This document shows positions 47,401-57,689 of a stretch of 64,000 nucleotides of DNA, piece after piece; positions within the stretch are counted from its first letter, which is position 1, and each line of letters opens with the position of its first letter. Source of the DNA: Diphasiastrum complanatum (Eukaryota > Streptophyta > Lycopodiopsida > Lycopodiales > Lycopodiaceae); the NCBI GenBank assembly GCA_029204225.1, contig CM055100.1:52389260-52453259 (forward strand). Reading direction: 5' to 3'. Under the pieces are notes generated by a model. That model was not told the origin of the DNA. It made no database searches and worked only from the letters and a program-made list of their open reading frames with translations. The position numbers and the translations under genes are program-made.

Positions 47401-47626
47401 ATGGCACGATCACAGGTTACAAAAGAAAGATCTTCGATCCAGAGACCTAGTCCTAATGTATAAAACTAAGGCGATCAAGGAGAAATTAAAATTCACAGGC
47501 GAAGGTCCTTATCAGATTTAAGAAATTCTTAACCATGGAGCCGTGAATTTGGAAAAGCTAGATGGGACACCTTTTGACACACCCATCAATGGTAGCCAGT
47601 TGCACAAGTACTGGCCACTGCAGTGA
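44423..47626 (+). pseudogene. Gypsy-3 pol: RT, RNase H, integrase (few breaks)
   Basis: This continues Gypsy-3 to the right of Copia-2. RT begins at 44,660 and has YRCNPNYTELIKQELQKLLD, PIVIVPKKNDKIRICVNLKA and YNFLDGFNGYNQV. After a stop at 45,380 and a small deletion come MPFGLCNAPSTFQRVMQAAF and the catalytic FLDD. RNase H and integrase share one open 491-codon frame (45,824-47,299). It has HTDALKYAVGAVLTQ, TEREALAMIYAVKKF, FYTDHQPLLYLVNKTC, CNVCQRARRPTK, GLDYIGP, VNDRGSHF and GNGQAESSNK. The first zinc His of integrase is replaced (SQEGMGGGHF against HDGMGGGHF in Gypsy-1). The carboxy terminus ends near LHKYWPLQ. It belongs to the same superfamily branch as Gypsy-1 but a different family by sequence. 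Confidence 0.87.
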
Positions 47627-48814
47627 GACAGATCCAGGTTGGTGATGGCATGTGACGAAAAGTTCATCTGCAAGGCCATCACAGTCAGATCTAGGAAAAT
47701 CAAAACAGATCAAGCTAGATCTACCAAGATTTAGCCAGATCTGGAAAGATCAGAAAAGATCCAACAAGATCCGAGAGGGATCCAAGTCTAGAGTGGATCA
47801 AGAGGGAAGCAGATCATTAGATTACACCAATAAGACCCCCAATTTGCAGATCAGAGACCTCAATCTCAGAAACCGTGGCAAAATAAGGGCAAAATTCACC
47901 AAAACTGATGGATCTACTACCAAATATCTATCAGGACTTCCAGAGAGTTACCTATAGTCAAATCTAACATGGATACAACAGATTATCAGCTTGCAAATGT
48001 TAAGGATCAGAGAATCTCAAGATCTCGTCAACACTCAAAGAGAGCACTTTTTTCATGATTTCTAGAGATCCCCTGGGAGATAGCTCTTGAAACTTGGACA
48101 GTCACTAGATCTGACCCAGATGCATCTATGAAAATCTCTGCGAGAGTTACTGATGGAAAAAACATTATTTTTTAGTGTGTGCGAGGGTTCCAAGGAGCAG
48201 AATCTTCAGAACCCTCACAGAGCTTCAAGATCATCAAACCAACCTTCACAAAGGACATAAATGGAATCGGAGTAGTGAAATTAGCCTGTCTACATGGTCT
48301 GATCTTGAAAATCCAACCACGGGAGCAAGTTGTACGAGCATTCACTTCCTGCGAGGATTAAACCCTCGCAGACTGTCTGAACTCTCGCAAAACCTTCGCA
48401 AGGTAGTCAAATCACCTTCTGAACTCTCGTAGACTTCTCCAAGGTCTTAGAATTTTGTGTAGAAGGTCCCTGCCAAAATCTGGGTGAAACTGAACAAGGA
48501 AAAGTGGATTTCACCTATTACGCACTCTAAATTCCGTTATATAAGGGCTGAATTCGAGTCATTTGTCACCTTTCCTAGCGAAGCTCTGCTCAAATTTCGA
48601 CCAAAATTTCCAAGTTCTTCGAATGCAACCAAACTTCATACAGGCCATCATCTGCATACTCTGAACTCAAATATGCGCTTTGAACTGCCGTTACTACCAT
48701 CCAATTCTTGTTTTCCACTATTTTTTTCGTTTCCATCACTTTTTACCATTTCCACCGTTTTTCTTACTTTTTCTCACTCTTTCTTTGTAACCAACCTTAA
48801 CTATCACTGCTAAC
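47627..48814 (+). other. Spacer after pol in Gypsy-3
   Basis: Contains many CAGATC/AGATCTA runs (47,690-47,830) and a set of CTCGCA/GCGAGAG motifs (48,130-48,435). The latter parallel the CTTCGCC motifs in Gypsy-1 and Gypsy-2 spacers. A pyrimidine-rich stretch lies at 48,700-48,790 just before the extra gene. Confidence 0.6.
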
Positions 48815-51763
48815 ATGGCCTCCTCACCTTCTGACGACTCTGGCACAAAGCAGGTGATCCGGCGCGAGATGCCATCAGCCACCCAGATTTGGCCATTGCC
48901 TTCTAATGTCCTGATTAAACCATGACTTCATATTGCTGGCCCACTTCTTGAAGCAATGGAATTCTACCCAGCGCTTTTTAGCTCTGACATCAACATGGGC
49001 CTCGCCCTTCATGCTTACGCCACCTGGGACGTGCCGAAGAAGCGTTTCCACTTCCTGTACCAAAGTACCACGTACAATGTACGGATTAACGAGGACTCAA
49101 TGGTCATTGTCGGCATTATGTCCGGTGACCGCCAGCCCATCTCTTATCGTCAGGCAAAAGCCCTAATAAAGCCTTTCGTAACCCAGACTTCACCTGAAAT
49201 TCCGATCCAAATTAACAACTGGTACCTGATAGAAGCTATCACGGACCCAATAATTCAAGCGGCTGCATATCTATTGAACAACTTTTTGGTTGTTTCAACA
49301 TTTCGCAAGGACAGAATCCAGTCCAAGCTGCTTAGCCAGATTGTGGAGTCCTTGGGATTCTCTGGCTCCACGGTTGTGCCATACGACTGGCATGCCTTCC
49401 TCATCCACAAACTAACCATCTTCATTAAACCAAACACTCGTGAGCGTATCGCAGCGGACCCCCTTCTGTGTAACTTCGCCTGTGCACTTCTCGAGGCGAA
49501 AGTGCGTGGCTTCTGTCGTTCCAGCCTTTTATCATCCATCGTGCCACACACTAACCTCTATCCTCCATCCACCACATCCACGTATGCCCACCACCTACAG
49601 TCACTGACACGACGGCCAGTAAAAGAATGTGTGGCGTTGCCTCCTCCTCCTCATCTCCACCTGCCACCAGATGCTGTACCACCACCATCACACCAGTAAC
49701 AGTTCCGGCTTCTACCACCGCCAATTCCTCTTCTGTACAGCTCCCTACCACTGTTTCTGTTGCCATTCCTCTTCCTTCTGTTCCACCCACAACTGATGCT
49801 TCTGTTTCCATTCTCATCTCCTCTGTAGATACTACTTCTCCCGCGCATCTTCCATTACCCCTGTTTCCACCGTTGTCCCTCTCCAGTTCAATCCTGCTGA
49901 TTCACAGTTGTCTCCGGACACCCTAGCGTGGATGTAGGTCATAAACTTTTCATCGCCACGCCAGACCACTTTCGCCCCATCTTCTCCTTCCGTCCTCCAC
50001 ACACACCCTACAGTTTCCCTCTGTTCCCTCCATTCTCTGTTTTGGACAAATTGTCCCCATCCCTATCTCCACTTATGTTCCTCCCACACCACCCACTTCT
50101 CCATCGAAGGCTGCCGAGGGCGACCAACCCTTGCCTGATGATGCATTTGTACAAACTATTTTTATTCCATCACCAGATCAGGCAGATCCCACTGCACTAG
50201 ATGACAAGAGATCACTGGAGAAACTCATAGAGACGACAACGACGACACTGTACAGGTCGTCGAGGCCACTACCTCATAAGCCCCTGCAAGCGTCAATGTA
50301 CCGGCTGCTCCAATGGACCTAACGACGGCCTACCAAGCCTTGGGGACATTCATCCAGGACGCGGTAGCAGCCAGAGCCTCATTGGACAGCCGAATACTGC
50401 ATTTGACAACCAACAACGCCCAGCTGCGAGCAGAAATCACAAAGCTGCAGCACGAGCTGATCATCGCTCAACAACACGAGCAAGACGGGCATCGGGAGAT
50501 CACGAAGCTGCAGCAAAAGGAGGACGACCTCAACCAGTATATCCAGAGCCTCTCCAAAGCGCTGACATATGCCACCACCAAGGTACAGGAGCTTCAGTCC
50601 GAAGCGTCTCAACGGCTTGCCCCCCTCTAGGCGCAACTCCAGAAACCCTAAACCCTAAACCCTAAACCCTAATATATGAAGCGGAAAATACACGTCTGGG
50701 GGCGAAGGTGCAAGCACTGCAAAGTGAAGCACTCGTCTGGTTAGCTCAACCTACACCTGACTCAAGGCCACTATCTCAAGCAGAGATGAATTTCTTCAGA
50801 CGTCAGGTGCAGGTCTACAGTCAAACTCTGAACAGCTACCAGGCGGAGTTCGACACCGGGCCAGCGCAACTCAAGAGCTCGCCCAGGCCAAACAAGCCCT
50901 CAAGGCTTGTCAACAGTTTATGGAGCAGAAGGCTCAACCAACCCTGGTGGTGATTCCAACGCCACCTCTCTTTGATGCCGCACAGGCAAGTACGAGCCAA
51001 GATCAAGGCTAGTAGACAACAGGGGCCACAAGTCAGGATCAAGGGTCAGGCGGCCAAGACCAAGGACCTCCTGATACTAGATCAGAGACGCAGGACCAAG
51101 GCCAAGACACGGGTCCCAACCATAGCCATGGGGAAAGACAAGCCTCCTCATCAAGAGGCTCGCGCACTATATCTACCAACCGGGCTTTCAGACGCCCCAA
51201 GTCCGTGGAGGAGAAAATCAACGAATTCTTATCCAAATATCTCCACGAGTCTTCAAGAGGCGGTTGGCAAATATCCTTTTCAGCGCAAACTATCAAAAGA
51301 AACGAGCTGCAGGCACTCCCCGCCCTCTTACCACAACTAGAGTGGCGTCAACAGCTCTTCGAGTGTGACCCTGCAACCATCAGGGCTTATGTGACAAGTC
51401 CTCAGCAACTTCGGATAAACGCCCATTTCCTTGCCATGTCTACGACGAACCAAATGGGCGGAATGCGGCACCCCAATGGACAAAATCACGCTCAACAACT
51501 GCAACTGGCCAGAAATCAACTCCGAGCATGGTTGAGCAACAGCTGTAGACGCCCAAAGGGCTCTCAACAAATTTTCCACGGACTATTTCAATTGTCCAGA
51601 TCCAACAGTCCGCGCGGCAGCAACTTACGCCCAAGACTTGGAATATCTGATGGGAATCGAGACCAAGTGGGATAACTTTCTCCCACCAATTTGTTTTGAT
51701 CCTAATAAGGCATTGGCCTCAGATCGCGTGGAGGATCAGCTGCCAATCGCTCGTGTGTATTAC
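48815..51763 (+). pseudogene. Gypsy-3 extra gene after pol, near full length but broken
   Basis: Homologous to the gene at 35,692 but clearly diverged. It starts MASSPSDDSGTKQVIRREMP. After one stop (48,922) an open 247-codon segment (48,956-49,699) has ATWDVPKKRFHFLYQSTTYN and QAAAYLLNNFLVVSTFRKDR. A Ser/Thr/Pro-rich linker follows (49,560-50,150), then a coiled coil (50,313-50,630 and 50,708-50,900). The carboxy-terminal domain has YLHESSRGGWQISF and YVTSPQQLRINAHFLAMS, then CPDPTVRAAATYAQDLEYL and FDPNKALASDRVEDQLPI. The conserved carboxy-terminal motifs across two families argue that the protein was under selection. Frame breaks include one at a telomere-like repeat (50,643). Confidence 0.7.
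50643..50672. repeat. Interstitial telomere-type repeat, (AAACCCT)4
   Basis: Four perfect copies of the plant telomere heptamer plus AA lie inside the coiled-coil part of the Gypsy-3 extra gene. Gypsy-2 has no such sequence at the matching place (37,370-37,400). Confidence 0.9.
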
Positions 51764-52124
51764 TGTATAAAACTTGAGGCCCAAAGTCATTTTAAACTTA
51801 GAAGTTTATTTTTTTAGAGTTGGGTCCAACTTTGGACTCGCATGAATCTTGTGAATACTAATGTACTTTTTGTGGACCCTTGGATCAAGTTGGGTCCAAG
51901 ATGAATGGATAGGATCAATGTTGAGGAGACTCTATCATTTTGAGAGCTCAAGCATCCTCATTTGCTAATCACTCTCGCTTATGCCATTGTTGTAAATTGC
52001 TTATTATTTTCATTTTCCATGCTTTTCGTTTATGCTAGTTAAAGTTTTTCCATAAGCAATGACATTGAGCATTTGAGCTAACCTCCATCTCAATTCTCCC
52101 TCCCTCTTTCTCTTTCTCTCTCTA

Positions 52125-52129
<5 letters not shown>
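51764..52129. other. Non-coding flank right of Gypsy-3, no LTR recognised
   Basis: GTTGGGTCCAA occurs twice (51,819 and 51,888). The sequence diverges from the Gypsy-2 extra gene after RVYY. It could be part of an unmatched LTR, but no partner exists in the window. Confidence 0.4.

Positions 52130-52172
<43 letters not shown>
52130..52172. repeat. (TC)n tract
   Basis: A pyrimidine-rich run grading into pure TC, followed by ATTTCTAC. Confidence 0.9.
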
Positions 52173-52176
<4 letters not shown>

Positions 52177-52479
52177 CTACTCTCTCTTCCCTTTCATAAA
52201 AATCATGATGAATGTTAGCTTAATGGAGTAGAGTTAGGGGTAAATAGTGTTAGTGGTGCTAGTGTTAGGGAAAAAGTAAAGAACTATCTAAAAGTAGCAT
52301 CTATTCATAGTTAGGCACCTATCCAGTGTTCTAACCCTTGTTGACAGGCGGGAGGGCTATTACGACGCGAGATCTTCGACCCTACAGTGGATCAGACGCA
52401 AGGCAGCGAAGGCAGAGCAGCGAGGGCGCAAAAAAAATTGGGAGAGAAGAAGTGAGGGGAGCGGGTAGATTTAGGTTTA

Positions 52480-52483
<4 letters not shown>

Positions 52484-52527
<44 letters not shown>
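52484..52527. repeat. (TA)n microsatellite
   Basis: About 44 bp of TA, followed by an AT-rich stretch and then KpnI-like GGTACC palindromes. Confidence 0.95.
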
Positions 52528-52531
<4 letters not shown>

Positions 52532-52552
52532 TATTAAAAATATTAATATATT

Positions 52553-52617
52553 GTGGTACCGCGGTACCAGTATGGTCTAGCAGTACCGGGATCTGCAGTA
52601 CCCAGTACCGCGGCCTA
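52553..52617. repeat. Cluster of GGTACC/CAGTACC palindromes
   Basis: GGTACCGCGGTACC is a perfect 14-bp palindrome at the left. GCAGTACC and CAGTACCGCGG follow on the right, so several foldbacks are possible within 65 bp. Confidence 0.7.
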
Positions 52618-52649
52618 TGGCCTTATGGCATGGAAAAAGTGTTAATAAA

Positions 52650-52653
<4 letters not shown>

Positions 52654-52707
<54 letters not shown>
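52654..52707. repeat. (TC)n microsatellite
   Basis: Preceded by GGCATGGAAAAAGTGTTAATAAA, a sequence that also precedes the tract at 55,771. Confidence 0.95.
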
Positions 52708-52710
<3 letters not shown>

Positions 52711-53426
52711 GAGTTTAATTGCAAGCCAAGAATGCAAGAGCAACAATAGATTTGTAAAAAAGTGCCATAGATAAGTGGTCTAATTTTGCTATCTAAAGTT
52801 AGATTTCCCACAGGCAATAAACTAGTAGAGATTAAACATTTTGGATGATTGAAGTCAAATATTTCATTCCAAGCTGGTGCAGATTTGACCACCAACATAC
52901 GACCTATACACTGCTCTCGTCAGTACACTTTGCAATCCCTACCAGAACAAGAGACAGTTCATTTTCAAGGACACCAAAACCTTGACTTGAATAACTGCCT
53001 GATCATTCTCTGTTAGACGCTCCAGTAACATCTAAATAATCAACCAAGGAAATTGCAACACAAGCATTTCCATGAAAAGCACCTTTATTTCAAGCATTTC
53101 CATGAAAAATTGAAGTTCCAAATTGAATTCTAATACCAACACATGAGTGCAGCTTTCATGATACAACACATGTAAGCTCTGAAAGAAGCAGAAAGCTTTA
53201 TTAGAAGGTGAAAATCACAGAAGTCATAGAGTACCTATTCAAGGTGGCACATACAACAGACTAAGCATCTGTACCTTGGCATAAACCTTGACCGGAAATG
53301 TCTATGAATCTTAACCTCTGAAAAGAATAAGATAAATTATCCTGATAAATTCTTAAAAAATATATGGCCAGTACACAGAAGTTGCTATCAGAATCCTTTC
53401 TTTCATGACTACCATCTTTCAAAAAA
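52708..53426 (-). other. 3' flank and probable 3' UTR of the zinc-finger gene
   Basis: On the minus strand AATAAA occurs at 53,197-53,202 and 53,084-53,089, about 225 and 340 bases after the stop codon. CAAGCATTTCCATGAAAA is repeated at about 53,062 and 53,090. Confidence 0.5.
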
Positions 53427-54248
53427 TCAGCTGATAACACATTTTTCACCCTGATCAAAAGATGTTCCTTTGTGGTCCCTTTCCACATGATTTACTAATG
53501 AAATAGGATCTGAAAAACCTTTTCCACATTTAGGGCAAACATCTATTGTCTCATCTTTCCTTTGATCAGCAGGATGATAAGCATTTACATGCTCAATCAA
53601 TTGCTGAACAGTGTTGAATTGTTTTCCACATTGAGGGCAAATTTCTCTCTCTCCTTTGTTACGCAAAACATTGCTGTCCTTAAATGCAACTCCCTTCATA
53701 GAGTTATAAATGCTACTAGTTGTTGCACTGGCTTGAGTTAAGCCTGCCTCAAGAGAACTTCTAGCTGTTAAAGCCGCAGTTTGCAAACCTGATCGTAAAG
53801 CTTCTGTGTGAGATGATGTAGCTCGCTCTGGATAAGAGCCAGTATTGCCTTTTTGAGAAATATTGTCTTTCCCAGAACTCCTTGAGATCAAGCTTCTAAA
53901 GGTGAAATCTTTTCTGTCAGCCTTTCTCAAACCTTCACAGTCATGATCTTTGCCAAAACGATGTTTCAGACATACTTCATGCTTGCAATCTTTACATGTA
54001 ACTTTATTAGAAAATGTAAGAATCTCTTTGCAACCTCGAACAGGGCACCTCGGTTTCTGTTTGACTTTTGCATAATTAGTTGGATCACAGTTGCTACTTT
54101 GGTGATTTTCCCATGTGACATTAGGGTCTTCATTTGGTATTATACGAACTGACTTTGCACACATGGGACAGACAAAGACTTCAACACTTTGAGAATGAGC
54201 ATTAGGGCACCCATGTTTGGTGTAAAAACGATGTTCCAAGCAGAAAAC
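53427..54248 (-). CDS. AN1 and C2H2 zinc-finger stress-associated protein, 3' exon
   Basis: An intact exon of about 273 codons and the only clear host gene here. The acceptor is TTGATTGTAG before GTTTTCTGCTTGG, so the exon starts inside the first AN1 finger (VFCLEHRFYTKHGC). A second AN1 finger follows (CPVRGC, CKDC, VCLKHRFGKDHDC). Then come a Ser/Thr/Ala-rich linker and two C2H2 fingers (CPQCGKQFNTVQQLIEHVNA, CPKCGKGFSDPISLVNHVER). This AN1-AN1-C2H2-C2H2 order is that of plant stress-associated proteins such as Arabidopsis SAP11 and SAP13 and rice SAP16. Relatives in animals bind the proteasome/p97 machinery under stress. The protein ends EKCVIS, a possible CaaX prenylation signal. The first exon, encoding the start and first finger half, was not found in the 3 kb upstream. 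Confidence 0.88.
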   Translation of the reverse strand, partial: VFCLEHRFYTKHGCPNAHSQSVEVFVCPMCAKSVRIIPNEDPNVTWENHQSSNCDPTNYAKVKQKPRCPVRGCKEILTFSNKVTCKDCKHEVCLKHRFGKDHDCEGLRKADRKDFTFRSLISRSSGKDNISQKGNTGSYPERATSSHTEALRSGLQTAALTARSSLEAGLTQASATTSSIYNSMKGVAFKDSNVLRNKGEREICPQCGKQFNTVQQLIEHVNAYHPADQRKDETIDVCPKCGKGFSDPISLVNHVERDHKGTSFDQGEKCVIS

Positions 54249-54815
54249 CTACAATCAATCAGAAAGCAGATTATCACTTTGCCAGAGCAGCCTACAGTTC
54301 GTAAGGATAAAAAACTAGCAACATGTTTTGAAAAGACTTTACAATCATTTTGTCCTTAAAGACAGCATACAGAACCCAGTTAAAAACATTGAAAATACAG
54401 TGCACCAGAAGAGAAACATAAGACCTTACTTAACAAGTTATGTCTGTGACAGTTCCGCCATAGGCAACGGGCACATACAAAACATACATTCTTTATCTGT
54501 CATTGTCTAATTCATAAAGCATGTATTGCTTTTTGGTCTTTTTGTCAGATTTTTTTACAAAAGTCCCTAGTCCATAGTTCCGTTGCTTGGTTATGTAGTT
54601 TTTTAGCCGATTTCCAGCATGATTGAGATATACAGATCTGGGTGGGTTTCCATAGTTCCAGCAGATTTCCCTTCCGTAATTCTCATCTGTTTCCGTAGTT
54701 CCAATGCTTGCTTCCAGAGTTCCATCTAATCAATAGAACTTACCAAAAAAGATGTAAAAAAAGAATACATAGGGCCACTGGCTGAATATTATAAATGCTA
54801 AAAAAATACGTTTCT
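54249..54815 (-). other. Intron upstream of the zinc-finger exon (partial)
   Basis: Inferred from the acceptor at 54,249-54,250. It includes a run of imperfect repeats of ATAGTTCC/GTAGTTCCA (54,575-54,730). The intron would have to extend through the LINE and later repeats if the first exon lies further upstream. Confidence 0.45.
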
Positions 54816-54817
54816 TG

Positions 54818-55020
54818 GTCTTTGTTATTTTGCACCTCAATAATCTGTTTTCTACCAAAATATACGATTAAATATTGAAGATCCCTTTGGAGACATCAGC
54901 CTAGATATTGCCGAGTTTAAAAAAGTAGGACATCCTTCTTATTGGTGACTTCAATGGACACACAAGTGGTGTTCTACAAAGAAGAAGGGAAGATCCGCTT
55001 TGGTTATAGATAAAGTTTAT
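54818..55020 (+). pseudogene. LINE-type endonuclease fragment
   Basis: Reads NIEDPFGDISLDIAEFKKVG and, one frame over, DILLIGDFNGHTSGVLQ. The IGDFN motif with a preceding acidic helix is typical of the endonuclease domain of L1-like LINEs. About 65 residues remain, with one stop and one frameshift. No RT part is present. Confidence 0.65.
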
Positions 55021-55206
55021 ATTAGAATGCTTGGTAGTTTTTTGCTAAAAGCTCATAATTTGCATACAACTATTTTAGACTTAAACAAGATTGATTCATG
55101 TAGTTTTTGCATTATTTTATTGGATCTTAAGACAAGGATATTGTACTTGATTTTGGTCCCATAAGCCATATTGATTTCTATGGACATTAATAAACGTAAC
55201 CTACTC

Positions 55207-55208
<2 letters not shown>

Positions 55209-55266
<58 letters not shown>
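55209..55266. repeat. (TC)n microsatellite
   Basis: Pure TC, preceded by ATGGACATTAATAAACG, a variant of the sequence before the tracts at 52,654 and 55,771. Confidence 0.95.
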
Positions 55267-55270
<4 letters not shown>

Positions 55271-55574
55271 GACAACCCAGCAGAGTCACGTTTCTCAGCC
55301 TCAGATCACTTCTTTCTTCTCCAGGAGGAGAGGACGAGACCTAGTATTTGATGATGATGATGATGACGACGACTTACCTACCCATAGAGATCGGAGACAG
55401 TGTCCCACCCATACTCATGTTGCAGCACGAGCTACTCAACCTATCACGAGGAGACTTCATCCTCCTAGACGACGTCAGCGACCACCAACGGTCCTTCATG
55501 CTGTTGCCCGTATTACATCCTTTTATAGCATCAACATGAGAGGATTGAATGATAGTGTCATACCTTATTCATGA
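55267..55574 (+). pseudogene. Small unknown reading frame with PCNA-binding-like motif, copy 1
   Basis: A frame open from the (TC)n tract to about 55,574. It contains QPQITSFFSRRRGR (55,296 onward), then a poly-Asp run from a GAT repeat (55,348-55,372), and an Arg/Pro-rich end. QxxIxxFF is the canonical PIP box for binding PCNA. The parent protein is not recognised. A related copy lies at 55,833. Confidence 0.4.
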
Positions 55575-55770
55575 CATTTAGCAGTATACACGCTCCCACA
55601 TGTTCCATATATCATAACATCTATTTCAGTTCATAGCATTTAGATTTGTTATTTCTGTTATCGTTTTGGAGACGTTTCATATGCTCCCATTGTTACCACA
55701 TACTTGACATGTACATTTACTAGTCTCATATGCCTTTTGGCATGGAAAAGACATTAATGAAGCTTTCTTT

Positions 55771-55771
55771 C

Positions 55772-55824
<53 letters not shown>
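55771..55824. repeat. (TC)n microsatellite
   Basis: TC run with one TTTC interruption. Preceded by TTTTGGCATGGAAAAGACATT. Confidence 0.93.
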
Positions 55825-55825
<1 letters not shown>

Positions 55826-55832
55826 AACCTCG

Positions 55833-56098
55833 ATGTGTGGCACCGATGCCAAGATGTTCCTACTCCGTAGAAATATTTGTCAGAGAGATCAGTATGGATA
55901 CCATGACTCCCAACAGACCCAGATTACCTCCTTTTTCTCCAAGAGACGCTCTAGAGCAGACGCCGACAGTTTGTCAGAGGATGAGTCAGATATCTTATCT
56001 CGAGACTCTCATCGCGATCGCAGACGATAGTGTATTGCCTCCGAACCACATGTTAGAGCTACCAGGAGACTTCACAGACCTAGAGCTCATGGGGGTAG
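55833..56098 (+). pseudogene. Small unknown reading frame with PCNA-binding-like motif, copy 2
   Basis: Contains QTQITSFFSKRRSR (55,914 onward) followed by an acidic and Arg-rich stretch and a stop at 56,028-56,030. It aligns with copy 1 beyond the stop (ATRRLHRPRA against ITRRLHPPRR). It is cut at 56,098 by the chromovirus LTR. Confidence 0.4.
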
Positions 56099-56569
56099 CG
56101 TTATGTACCATAACGGTACGCCCTTCAGTGACGGCCTCACAAGGGGCATGACGCAGGTCTGGCGTTATCGACATGTTTTGGTGCCACGCATCCCCATCCT
56201 AGGTGGTCACATATCGCCGGTAGGACCGTGCTTGATGGGGACCCACAATGCTATGCCTATATAGTAGTGGGGCTTCCCTTTTGCCATTCACTCAGCCTAC
56301 CCGGGAATTGGTGGATGGAGAGCACGTGCAGTAGCCAGGATGTATCTCGAGGCCAGGAGATGTGTGCTAGGGAGAGCCAAGGGCGATGGCTGGTGGTATG
56401 GTACACCAGTTATCATCGGAGGCCTGACTAGGCATGAGGATGTCGATAGCTCCAGTGCATGGGGGTGGGTCGGTAGTGACCCTATGGATGGGCGGATACG
56501 GTGCGTCGTCACTGGTATGGGGCGTGTGTCAACCTTCAAGGCAATCAGAGATTTATGGGAGTTGTAACA
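56099..56569 (+). repeat. Chromovirus LTR 1
   Basis: 471 bp. It starts CGTTATGTACCATAACGG, where the first base has changed from the T in LTR 2, and ends GTTGTAACA. A primer site follows at 56,572. It is clearly diverged from LTR 2, sharing the ends and GGTGGATGGAGAGC...CCAGGATGTAT. Confidence 0.8.
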
Positions 56570-56571
56570 TT

Positions 56572-56584
56572 TGGTATCAGAGCC
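56572..56584 (+). other. Primer binding site, internal region 1
   Basis: TGGTATCAGAGCC, complementary to initiator tRNA-Met. Confidence 0.85.
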
Positions 56585-57689
56585 GCCGATTTCCTTTAAG
56601 GTGCACATGTTCCCTGATATGCTTTAGCAGCTTGGTATTCTCTTATAAGGAATGTGGTTGTTTGTCTTTTTATAATCTTGGTTCAAGTTTGTTGCTGAGA
56701 AAAGGAATTAATTTTTTTGGCAATAGTCTTTCTTTTCTTTAGAACATTTAAAACCTTTTGTTTTAAGCTTTCATGGTTCTTTAGCTAAGGTCTATAAAAC
56801 TGGTTTTGAAGTTTCTTTGTGAACTATATGTTTTAAAAGAAATGATTTCTTGTTAAGCTTGGGTCCAAAAGTTTATAAGAGATGTATTTTTTTTTTAGAC
56901 CTTTTAGCCTCGGCTGGCAACTATGTTTTTCTTTTGTGGGTGGGGGGGGGAGGGGGGGGGGAGGGAGGGAGGGAGGGATTCATACCTTCCCCTCCCCTTA
57001 GCAATCCTTTGATGTGACATCTTGGGGGAGGTACGCCTCCCCACGGCCCTCTTTGATTTCCACAGCTTTGTATTAAGAAACAAGAGTTTCACAAGCCATG
57101 TTATAAAGAAAAAGTTTTGTAACATGAGTTATAAGTTTTAAAACTTATTTCCTTCAGTTGAAACAATAAACTCTAAGTTGAATATCTTAGAAGAGTTTAT
57201 GAATCTTTAAAAACCTAGCTATTTCTTGAAGATCTATCCTTGCAATTCGTACTGCTCCCTCCTCTCTCTCTATACCTGCAAATCTCCAAAGCCTTGGAGA
57301 GGAGTTGAGATACATAGGGGAAGGGAGGTGGGAGAGGAACCTTAACCAAATTCTATATCCTTTTAGAGTCCATAGGCCATGTGGCACCTTTTTGTGGTCC
57401 CACATGGTAGGGAAACTCTAGAAGGGACAAATGGGGCCTTTCTTGGGTCCCACTTGTCCTTTTTGCCCTTTTTGCATGGAGGAAGGGTAGCAGCTTTGGG
57501 GAGGGGGTAAAGAATTGTTTGTTCTCATTCCTTCACCCCATTTTCCCAAGTTGCTTGTTGATGTTTCCTAAGATCAAGTTAGCTTATTTTCTTGGCCCTT
57601 AGAGCTATAGTTGCCAATTTTTGACAGTTTGGATGTCGTTGCTCTCTGGTTTTCCTCTACTTTTTTCATATACTAAATTTACCTTTGCC
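56585..57689 (+). other. Leader of chromovirus internal region 1, with a long G-tract
   Basis: About 1.1 kb without a gene. Positions 56,937-56,978 are almost pure G with single A interruptions, a strong G-quadruplex candidate on the sense strand. Confidence 0.65.

Noticed and set aside
49551-49848. Glycine/arginine-rich minus-strand frames in Gypsy-3
   Set aside because: They are the reverse complement of the Ser/Thr/Pro-rich linker.
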